From the NCBI GenBank assembly GCA_018817865.1, contig JAHITG010000255.1, forward strand, positions 1-13,948: DNA of 13,948 bases, read 5' to 3'. Positions 1-6,495 of this stretch are shown here, piece after piece; position 1 is the stretch's first letter; each line of letters starts with the position of its first letter. The stretch is from Spirochaetota bacterium (GTDB lineage: Bacteria; Spirochaetota; JAHITG01). The position numbers and the translations under genes were made by a program. Under the pieces are notes generated by a model. That model had not been told where the DNA came from, searched no databases, and saw only the letters and a program-made list of their open reading frames with translations.

Positions 1-866
1 TCATTTGCCCTTGTCAGGATCTGCTGGAACATACTGTCAGCGATCCGGTCATTGATAACGATCTTTCCCCGGGGGACTTTCCCGTTATACCGGTCATACA
101 ACTCTTTTTCTGTTATACACATATCCGGAAATTCATTCTCCGCTACTTCGTATCCCCAGTTTTTGAACGCTCCTTCCGTGAATTTCATTATATTTCCTTT
201 ATGGACAAGTGTTATTTTTTTCCTCTTGTTCTTTATGGCATACTCGATCGCCATTTTGACCAGCCTTTTTGTTGCTGTTTCACTGATGGGTTTTATTCCA
301 ATGCCGGAGTCATTTCTTAAAGTGATACTGAATTTTTCTTTTAGAAATTGTATCACTTCTTTAGCTTCAGGGGTATCCTTTTGCCATTCTATACCGGCAT
401 AGACATCCTCTGTGTTTTCACGAAAGATCACTACGTCCATACGCTCGGGATGAAGGACAGGGCTGGGAACGCCTGTGTAATACTTGACCGGCCGTACACA
501 GGCGTAGAGATCAAAATGCTGGCGGAGGAAAACATTTAAGCTTCTGATCCCGCCTCCCACAGGAGTTGTCAGGGGACCTTTCAGGATGACTTTATACTTG
601 TCGATCATCTTTAATGTTTCGTCAGGCATGACATTGTCATATAATCCTTTAGCCTTCTCCCCGGCAAAAAGTTCAAACCAGATGATCCCCCTTTTATTGT
701 TATATGCCTTTTTTACAGCCGCATCAACCACAGGAATAGTAGCTTTTGTGATATCAGCTCCAATACCATCCCCTTCAATATAAGGTATCTGCACTTTATC
801 GGGAATAATCAGACGGTCATTCGCAATTGTAATTCTGCTCCCTTCTTTGGGTTCCGTGATCTTCAA
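1..866 (-). CDS. icd: Isocitrate dehydrogenase, NADP-type family (3'-truncated by window edge)
   Basis: This gene encodes isocitrate dehydrogenase, which oxidatively decarboxylates isocitrate to 2-oxoglutarate in the cytoplasm. The 288 visible residues align by eye along their length with the E. coli Icd N-terminal two thirds: PYIEGDGIG (about 28-36), KGPLTTPVGGGIRSLNV (96-112, including the substrate-binding Ser109 that corresponds to the phosphorylatable Ser113 of E. coli), VIFRENTEDVYAGIEW (146-161), and TLVHKGNIMKFTEGAFK (219-235). The C-terminal part, which holds the coenzyme-specificity residues, is outside the window, so NADP versus NAD use cannot be read here. The start is TTG at 866, chosen because AGGAGG lies six bases upstream and no ATG fits the conserved N-terminus. 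It follows the leuD-type gene by 25 bases and is probably co-transcribed with it. Confidence 0.95.
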   Translation of the reverse strand, partial: MKITEPKEGSRITIANDRLIIPDKVQIPYIEGDGIGADITKATIPVVDAAVKKAYNNKRGIIWFELFAGEKAKGLYDNVMPDETLKMIDKYKVILKGPLTTPVGGGIRSLNVFLRQHFDLYACVRPVKYYTGVPSPVLHPERMDVVIFRENTEDVYAGIEWQKDTPEAKEVIQFLKEKFSITLRNDSGIGIKPISETATKRLVKMAIEYAIKNKRKKITLVHKGNIMKFTEGAFKNWGYEVAENEFPDMCITEKELYDRYNGKVPRGKIVINDRIADSMFQQILTRAN

Positions 867-877
867 TTGTCTCCTCC
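867..877 (-). promoter_or_regulatory. Ribosome-binding site deciding the TTG start of icd
   Basis: On the minus strand the sequence AAAGGAGGAGACAA precedes TTG at 866, with AGGAGG six bases from the start codon. This strong site supports TTG initiation. Confidence 0.8.
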
Positions 878-891
878 TTTGTTTTAACCGG

Positions 892-1395
892 TTAAACCTT
901 CAGCTCGCCATATTCTTTTATATAATTGACCAGGCCGTCCTTCTGCAGGATATTCTGCATGATCTCCGGCAAAGGCGGGAAGTCAAGTTCAAAATTCAGG
1001 GTAATATCTTTGATCTTGCCTTCTTTCAAGTTTATTTCCAATTCATCCTGGTCCTTGATCCTGTCCGTATCGCATATTATAACGGGTAATCCGACATTGA
1101 TGGCATTTCTAAAAAAGATCCTGGCAAATGATCTTGCCAGAACCGCATTGATACCGGATAATTTTATTATAACAGGAGCATGTTCTCTGGATGAACCTAA
1201 TCCGAAATTTTTTCCACCCACTACAATATCCCCTTTTTTCATCTTTTTAACAAAATCAGGATCTGCATCTTCGAGGGTGTGCTTTGCCAGCTCTTCAAGG
1301 TTGCTTCTTAAATGAAAGTATCGGCCCGGTGCTATCAGGTCCGTACTGATATTATCTCCGAATTTCCAGCACTTTCCCTTTAATATTTTTTCCAT
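892..1395 (-). CDS. LeuD-type small (swivel) subunit of the aconitase superfamily
   Basis: This 167-residue protein is the swivelling small subunit of a two-subunit hydro-lyase: 3-isopropylmalate dehydratase, homoaconitase, or a split aconitase-like enzyme. Visible hallmarks are FGDNISTDLIAPGRYFHLR (12-30), KNFGLGSSREHAP (62-74) and RSFARIFFRNAINVGLP (88-104). The length fits the short archaeal/anaerobe LeuD type (about 160-170 residues) rather than the longer proteobacterial form. The start at 1395 is preferred over an in-frame ATG at 1434: GGAG sits eight bases upstream of 1395, while 1434 lacks a ribosome-binding site and lies inside a likely -10 box. The partner large subunit with the iron-sulfur cluster is not in the window. 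The next gene downstream is icd, so the pair may supply and use isocitrate; this is inference. The family is certain, but the substrate is not. Confidence 0.88.
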   Translation of the reverse strand: MEKILKGKCWKFGDNISTDLIAPGRYFHLRSNLEELAKHTLEDADPDFVKKMKKGDIVVGGKNFGLGSSREHAPVIIKLSGINAVLARSFARIFFRNAINVGLPVIICDTDRIKDQDELEINLKEGKIKDITLNFELDFPPLPEIMQNILQKDGLVNYIKEYGELKV

Positions 1396-1429
1396 ACTAT
1401 CTGCTCCAGTTTGCTTTAAAATTGAGCAT

Positions 1430-1457
1430 AACATAATTCTTTATTTTTAAAAATCAA
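1430..1457 (-). promoter_or_regulatory. Predicted sigma-70-like promoter for the leuD-type gene and icd
   Basis: On the minus strand TTGATT (1452-1457) and TATGTT (1430-1435) are separated by 16 bases. Transcription would begin near 1423 and give a leader of roughly 28 bases before the start at 1395. The -35 box straddles the left end of the hairpin element. The prediction rests on box match and position only. Confidence 0.45.
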
Positions 1458-1675
1458 GGAAAAAGGTGTCGGCAGGGAATGGGTTTTGAAATTGGTTAAC
1501 CTCGGGGGTCAGACCTTGAATATAAATCGGATTTGGGGTCAAACCTTGAAATGTGAAAATTGCTTCTCAATTTTCACATTTCAAGGTTTGACCCCCGAGT
1601 TTAAACATTTCAAGGTCTGACCCCAAATCATATATAATCTCAAAACCCATTCCCTGCCGACACCTTTTTCCTTGA
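1454..1675. repeat. Long imperfect hairpin element A (REP/MITE-like)
   Basis: This 222-bp inverted repeat fills most of the divergent intergenic region. Its outer arms read TCAAGGAAAAAGGTGTCGGC from either end and continue through CAGGGAATGGGTTTTGA. The inner arms, 1535-1562 and 1568-1595, are a perfect 28-bp inverted repeat around a five-base loop (CTTCT). Four copies of a 16-bp unit GGGGTCARACCTTGAA occur: direct at 1505-1520 and 1535-1550, inverted at 1580-1595 and 1609-1624. Each unit contains the small palindrome GGTC-R-RACC or a near variant. The middle sections of the arms are not complementary in order, which suggests rearrangement or tandem growth of the units. There is no ORF inside, so movement would need a transposase elsewhere; REP-associated Y1 transposases commonly act on such palindromic units (family knowledge, not shown here). 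Confidence 0.85.
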
Positions 1676-1699
1676 CATTGGAATTAACGGTATTATGTT
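1672..1699 (+). promoter_or_regulatory. Predicted sigma-70-like promoter for the M23 hydrolase gene
   Basis: A consensus TTGACA (1672-1677) and TATGTT (1694-1699) are 16 bases apart, 68 bases upstream of the start at 1767. The TTGA of the -35 box is the right terminus of hairpin element A and the remaining bases are flank. The transcript would begin near 1706. Confidence 0.5.
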
Positions 1700-1766
1700 A
1701 TTTTTCTTTGATCTAATAAAGTTATTTTGATTAAAGATAAAATGAAAATCAGCCAATAATTATAAT

Positions 1767-2606
1767 ATGAAACGATTTTTCCCTATAAATATTCTTTTGA
1801 TTCTTCTTGTACTGAACAGCTGTTTTATTACCAATATTCAGGTCCTTAATGTACCGGCATCACTCCATAAACTGCGGAACAGGAGCAGGTCATCCTCATC
1901 GGAAGTCGTTAGCCTGAAAAAAGTATATAAACTGAAGAATGGGATGATCATTGATAAATACAGGGAGGAGTACGGATACTGGTACAGTATCAGGAGAGGT
2001 GATTCCCTTTCCATGATCGCAAAAAGAAGCGGGAGTTCGGTCACAATGCTTGCCAGGATCAACAGGATCAGAAATAAATCCATGCTGACATACAAAGCCT
2101 ATTTATTTATTCCGTTGTCTGAAGGATATTTAAAGAGAGAAGCTGATCTCATCATGGTCTCCATAAAGAAGGGGGACCTCATGTGGCCGTTGATCGGGCG
2201 TATAACATCCGGATTCGGATTGAGGCAGTGGGGATGGCGGAAGAAATTCCATAAAGGGATCGACATAGCGGCTCCAGTCGGTACAAAGATCTTTTCATCC
2301 CGTGACGGTGAAGTAAAATTTTCCGGAAGGCAGAAGAAATACGGTTATGTCATTATTATCGTGCATGACAATGATTTTGAAACCCGCTATGCACATTTAA
2401 AGAAGGTGCTGGTGCAAACAGGGGATAAAGTGGAGCAGGGCCAGGTGATCGGCCTGGTGGGTAAGACCGGTCGTGCTACCGGTTATCATCTCCATTTTGA
2501 GATCAGGATCAAGGATTATCCTGTAAATCCTATGGATTATCTTCCTGAAGATGTGGATGACCTTGCCGGGATCTACGGCATAAAAAATACGAAAGTACTT
2601 CCTTAA
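1767..2606 (+). CDS. LysM and M23-family peptidoglycan hydrolase (NlpD/LytM-like), probable lipoprotein
   Basis: This 279-residue exported protein is predicted to bind peptidoglycan through LysM and cut peptide cross-links with an M23 zinc endopeptidase domain. The N-terminus (1-18) is a short basic, hydrophobic signal ending LVLNSC, so Cys19 may be lipidated, although Asn at -2 is not ideal. A LysM domain spans about 72-116 (RRGDSLSMIAKRSG, ending YLFIP). The M23 domain spans about 140-258: FHKGIDIA gives zinc ligands His162 and Asp166, YAHL gives His210, and YHLHFEIR gives His241 and His243. All expected catalytic and ligand residues are present, so it is probably active rather than an EnvC/NlpD-like inactive activator. 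No good ribosome-binding site precedes the ATG. It is the only plus-strand gene, divergent from the leuD-type gene, convergent with the large lipoprotein gene, and bracketed by two hairpin elements. Confidence 0.92.
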   Translation: MKRFFPINILLILLVLNSCFITNIQVLNVPASLHKLRNRSRSSSSEVVSLKKVYKLKNGMIIDKYREEYGYWYSIRRGDSLSMIAKRSGSSVTMLARINRIRNKSMLTYKAYLFIPLSEGYLKREADLIMVSIKKGDLMWPLIGRITSGFGLRQWGWRKKFHKGIDIAAPVGTKIFSSRDGEVKFSGRQKKYGYVIIIVHDNDFETRYAHLKKVLVQTGDKVEQGQVIGLVGKTGRATGYHLHFEIRIKDYPVNPMDYLPEDVDDLAGIYGIKNTKVLP

Positions 2607-2626
2607 AAAAAATAATCCGCAAAATA

Positions 2627-2788
2627 TAGGTACCAGGTCTTAAGGGTCTGTTGCCCAAATAACATTTTATATAATTTTATATGTAACAAGGGGCTTTAGC
2701 CCCGCTTTAATATAAAAAAAGGCGCCCCTAAAGGGGCTTGCTACATTTTTATGCTTTGGGCAACAAGCCCTTAAGACCTGGCACCTTA
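2627..2788. repeat. Nested hairpin element B (REP/MITE-like)
   Basis: This 162-bp inverted repeat has outer arms at 2627-2659 and 2755-2788, near-identical in reverse complement (AGGTRCCAGGTCTTAAGGG followed by TTGCCCAAA). An inner pair, TGTARCAAG in each arm, surrounds two small stem-loops: GGGGC-TTTA-GCCCC at 2690-2703 and GCCCC-TAAA-GGGGC at 2724-2737. The right terminus contains the TAA stop codon (2786-2788) of the convergent lipoprotein gene. It has no coding capacity. It fills nearly all of the gap between two convergent genes. Confidence 0.85.
2714..2741 (-). terminator. Intrinsic terminator for the large lipoprotein operon
   Basis: On the minus strand the stem GCCCC-TTTA-GGGGC (2737 down to 2724) is followed by GCC and seven T residues (2720 down to 2714). 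It lies about 45 bases beyond the stop of the 2786-6484 gene and is part of hairpin element B. The opposite strand has only a weak T-tract, so termination is better supported leftward than rightward. Confidence 0.7.
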
Positions 2789-5700
2789 TTCTTTAATTAA
2801 TTCAATGCTGTTGTTTTCGCATTTATCTATTTCGCTGCAGGCCTTTTTAAATGCAGGGTACTCTTTGGCTTTAATCCTCTCTTTTTTCAGCTGAAAGATC
2901 CTTTTTACGGTGATCGTGTTTTTATTCTTTAAATATTTTATGGAATACATCAGGATCGGATTATTGATCAGCTTGTTTTTGGGAAAAACGATCTGTCCCG
3001 GGTCCTCCTCCAGTTTATAAATATAGGTAGCATTCATGGAAAAAGGGTGTTCCATGACTATATCATATTTACGTTTAGTACTGTTACAATAATACCGGTA
3101 TAGTTGAATGCGGTTTAATACAGGTGTGAATTTATATCGATTTTTAGAGCCTGTCAGGAAGGAATTTACTTCCATCTTGTATTGAAACATGTTCATTTCT
3201 AAATGATAGTTCAGCCGGGTCAGCTTCGAACCGGGCAAGATCGAATTCCAATATGATTCTATCTCCTTTATATGGTTTTCCTTATCCGTGGAAAAATATC
3301 TGAGGGATGGCATGAATTGTCCGGATCTGAAATTCAGGACCGTACTCTCCATAGAGTTATCAGAGCGGATCAGGTTTGTTATAATGGTCATATGCAGATT
3401 TTCATCTTTTTTATATGCAGGGGGATCAATAAATGTTGAGCCGGTCTGTTTAATAAGAAAGATCCTGTTCTCCCTGTCAAAAGAGGGAAATTCATTAAGA
3501 TCAAAATAAGATGCTGTCCCATCCAGAAATAAATATGTATTCTTTATGGGTACTACACAAACAGCATGATCAAAGACGCCCAGTAAGGGTAATTGGAATT
3601 CGCTTTTTCCTTTACCTCTGGTCCTGACAAGTGCAAAATAAGATTCAATATTAAATTCCTTTAATAATGTATGCAGAAGCAGCGCTTTATCTTTGCAGTC
3701 CCCGTACTTACTTGTCCATGTAGCTATCGTATTTCTGGGTTTAATGCCTCCGATACCATATTCTATCCCCACATATCTGATCTCGTCTCGAACGAATTTG
3801 TATATGGTCTTTATGATCTCTTCTTTTTTATCCTCCGATCCTGACTTCACTCCTGAAATAAATTTTTTCATTTCAGCGTTTAGCCGAACGCCTTCCTGTG
3901 ATAATTTCCAGATCCATTCTCCGACCTGATCCCATGTTTTAAAGGTTGAAACGGACAGGGTCGGAGCAATTGTTTCGATCGGCGGCATCGGGTCTTCATT
4001 CTGCAGGGGAGGGAGATCTGTGAATTGCCATTTATATATTTTACGATCCTGATAGGTTTTAATATTAAAATTTTGTCCGGATGAAGGCGGATCATAACGG
4101 TAGTACAGTTTCATTATATTCGTTCCTTTCGGAACAATAACAGCATAATCTTTTTGGAGAACCGGATAGAAATGGGCATTAATGGTCATTTCACCGAAAT
4201 AGGTCTTTTTAAAGATCGTCTCATTTTTGGACCAGACGCTGTATTGAAGGACAAGGATGCTGTCCTTTTTCAGCTTTGGAAATGAGATCACTTTTCTGTT
4301 ATATTTATAATAGAGGTTCTCTTCTTCGTTTATCAGAGAGTATTCCTGGATATTATGAGCATTATATTCTTTTCCGTCCCTGTATACTGTTTTTGCTGTC
4401 TTGATCTCAATGTTCTCGTGATCAGGGCTGTAGTCGATCACTTCATTTTTAAAGTTTTTTATCCCACTATCATTAACAATATAATAGATCCTGGTGATCA
4501 GCTTCTCTGTGGTCCCCGACTGTGATACCTGAATTATTTCACCGTCATAGCATATGAGGCCTGAGCTTTTTTTATATTTTTTCCGGTATTTTTTTGGAGC
4601 TCCCGTAAAAGATCTTTTAATGATCTTATTAATATCCGGCATGACGATAGTATTCATATCGGTTGTTTTTTTCTGGAGTATCTGAAGCCTTCTTTTAATT
4701 GCTTTGTTATGGATGTCATTTTCAAGGATCCGTTGCAGATAAGATATCGCTCTGTTGGTCTGTTGCAGGGCGATCATTATATCTGATGCTGTCATTAAAG
4801 ATAGAGGATCATAGTTATCCAGTTTTAAGGAGTCGTTGATCAATTCTTCTGCTTTTTTAAGATCGCCTCTGTTCAGATAAAAGATACTGAAACCATTAAG
4901 CAATCCGGGGTCATCTCTTTTGATTTTTCTTGAATGTTCGATCAGGGAGAGTATCTCATCCTGTCTGTCCAGTGCTACCAGGTAATTTATCAGGTCATTC
5001 CCGTAAAAAAGATTGAAACGGTGCGGGGCTTCGTAAAAGGACAGCAGGTAGTACTCATAAGCTTTTTTATACTCTTTGTTGTCCCAGTATATCTCTCCCA
5101 TCCAATAATAAGTTTGAAATAGATCGATATTCTTTATTTCGCATTTTTTAAAAGACTGTAATGATTGCGGGTATAAGTTGTTATTAAAAAATATCAGTGC
5201 TTTTAGATAAAAAGCTCCGGTAAAATCTTCCGGTATCCTGTCAAGATATTCCAAAGCTTTATCATACTGTTTTAGATCATAATAATACCAGGCTATGTCT
5301 GATATTGCTTCTACTGCAGAGGGAAGTATCTGTAAGCATTCTTCATAGTGATCTTTTGCGATCGTCTTCTCTTTTACTGCTTTAGCATAATACAGATGGG
5401 CTACGGGATCAGCCGGATTCTCCCTCAGGTATAATTCAAAATGTTTCTCGTTCAGCCTGTCTGTATCAGGAAAATTCCCTGTAATTTGGTAATATAATCC
5501 TTTTAAAAAGTTGTTGGTCAATGTTTCAACAAGAGTATCGGGTTCTATTTCAGGAATTAACTCTGTATTTTCCGTAAAATTTTTTATGGAATTGGGAGAA
5601 TTGATCACTCTGTATTGGACCGGGTAGATCCTGAAATACAACTTCCAGGCACCTGATTCCTGAGAGGATTTTATAAGGATCTTGTTGATACCTTTCTTCA

Positions 5701-6484
5701 GAAGGATACTCCGGCGGTTTTGCTCAATATATGCTTGACGATAAATGTCTTCATTTATGATCAATTGGTCATTCAGCCATATTTTTATGCCATCATCACT
5801 TCCATATATCATTTCCACCCTTTGGGAATTGGTTGCATGGATATAGGAAAGAAGATAAACAACACCATTTTCATCGGGAGTAAAATAATCAGTCAGGTTG
5901 ATCCCGTCCGGCTGTTCTGTTTGGATATGCTTCCATTTGACCGGGTGATAAACAGATTGGATGTATTTTCTGTTAAGGGTGATCTCGATCTCCGGAGGAT
6001 ATATGATCTGCATTCCTTCCCGGTTCTCATTTTTAAAAGGCCCGATCATATAAAAATCATTTATGAATCCCAGGTCAGCTCGGATCTTTTGTGATTTTTC
6101 CGGTGCAGAAGAGAGGTAATGATACATCAGACAGTATTTTATACTATCGGAGAAGATCCGGTTTGTAACTTGAGAATCTATATGTGCTGCATACTGACTG
6201 AGATCTTTTTTGTTATCCGTTTGTTCTGCAAGATACCGGAGAATCTCAAGGTATAGGGTGTTACCCGGATAGTTAATATTATTTAAGATTAATTCTTTAA
6301 AAAGGTTATAACTGGCTGAATATTTTCCCTGTAGTTTATAATAGAAGGCTCTCTTTTCCAGCGATACAGGGATATAGACAGTCTGTGTCCGTGGAAGATC
6401 TTTTCTTAAGGATACCAGGTTCTTTTTCTGAGTAGAACATGCCGTTAGCAGTAAAAGAATGATAAGGATCGATCTTTTTTTCAA
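2786..6484 (-). CDS. Large lipoprotein with TPR repeats, DUF3857 and transglutaminase-like domain
   Basis: This 1232-residue protein begins with a lipoprotein signal, MKKRSILIILLLLTAC (Cys16), so it should be anchored to a membrane facing the periplasm. About 140-290 resembles a PA14/galactose-binding-like fold (IGPFKNEN, then GSDDGIKIWLND and KKGINKILIKSSQESGAW). About 355-605 holds degenerate TPR helices (for example AWYYYDLKQYDKALEYLDRI). DUF3857 lies near 640-840, and a transglutaminase-like core near 880-1000 with Cys930 (KYGDCKDKA), His973 (FDHAV) and Asp988 (LDGTA), an intact Cys-His-Asp triad. About 1030-1232 is probably a beta-rich C-terminal domain. The start is TTG at 6484, 11 bases after the folD stop; the ribosome-binding site is weak, so translation may be coupled to folD. 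The substrate is unknown; family members occur in Bacteroidota and other diderms, but this exact architecture has no assigned function that I know of. Confidence 0.88.
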   Translation of the reverse strand: MKKRSILIILLLLTACSTQKKNLVSLRKDLPRTQTVYIPVSLEKRAFYYKLQGKYSASYNLFKELILNNINYPGNTLYLEILRYLAEQTDNKKDLSQYAAHIDSQVTNRIFSDSIKYCLMYHYLSSAPEKSQKIRADLGFINDFYMIGPFKNENREGMQIIYPPEIEITLNRKYIQSVYHPVKWKHIQTEQPDGINLTDYFTPDENGVVYLLSYIHATNSQRVEMIYGSDDGIKIWLNDQLIINEDIYRQAYIEQNRRSILLKKGINKILIKSSQESGAWKLYFRIYPVQYRVINSPNSIKNFTENTELIPEIEPDTLVETLTNNFLKGLYYQITGNFPDTDRLNEKHFELYLRENPADPVAHLYYAKAVKEKTIAKDHYEECLQILPSAVEAISDIAWYYYDLKQYDKALEYLDRIPEDFTGAFYLKALIFFNNNLYPQSLQSFKKCEIKNIDLFQTYYWMGEIYWDNKEYKKAYEYYLLSFYEAPHRFNLFYGNDLINYLVALDRQDEILSLIEHSRKIKRDDPGLLNGFSIFYLNRGDLKKAEELINDSLKLDNYDPLSLMTASDIMIALQQTNRAISYLQRILENDIHNKAIKRRLQILQKKTTDMNTIVMPDINKIIKRSFTGAPKKYRKKYKKSSGLICYDGEIIQVSQSGTTEKLITRIYYIVNDSGIKNFKNEVIDYSPDHENIEIKTAKTVYRDGKEYNAHNIQEYSLINEEENLYYKYNRKVISFPKLKKDSILVLQYSVWSKNETIFKKTYFGEMTINAHFYPVLQKDYAVIVPKGTNIMKLYYRYDPPSSGQNFNIKTYQDRKIYKWQFTDLPPLQNEDPMPPIETIAPTLSVSTFKTWDQVGEWIWKLSQEGVRLNAEMKKFISGVKSGSEDKKEEIIKTIYKFVRDEIRYVGIEYGIGGIKPRNTIATWTSKYGDCKDKALLLHTLLKEFNIESYFALVRTRGKGKSEFQLPLLGVFDHAVCVVPIKNTYLFLDGTASYFDLNEFPSFDRENRIFLIKQTGSTFIDPPAYKKDENLHMTIITNLIRSDNSMESTVLNFRSGQFMPSLRYFSTDKENHIKEIESYWNSILPGSKLTRLNYHLEMNMFQYKMEVNSFLTGSKNRYKFTPVLNRIQLYRYYCNSTKRKYDIVMEHPFSMNATYIYKLEEDPGQIVFPKNKLINNPILMYSIKYLKNKNTITVKRIFQLKKERIKAKEYPAFKKACSEIDKCENNSIELIKE

Positions 6485-6495
6485 ACAGGATATAC

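Noticed and set aside
1396..1434. Upstream in-frame ATG at 1434 adding 13 residues to the LeuD-type protein
   Set aside because: No ribosome-binding site precedes it, it lies within the predicted -10 box, and family N-termini begin near the Met at 1395, which has GGAG in place.
1454..1675. Hairpin A as a CRISPR array or structured RNA gene
   Set aside because: There are only four short units in opposing orientation without regular unique spacers, and the flanking promoters point away from it, so it is unlikely to be transcribed from them.
2607..2785. Hairpin B as an efficient rightward terminator for the hydrolase gene
   Set aside because: The plus-strand stem GGGGC-TTTA-GCCCC is followed by GCTTTAATAT, with no good T-run; only the minus-strand direction has a proper T-tract.
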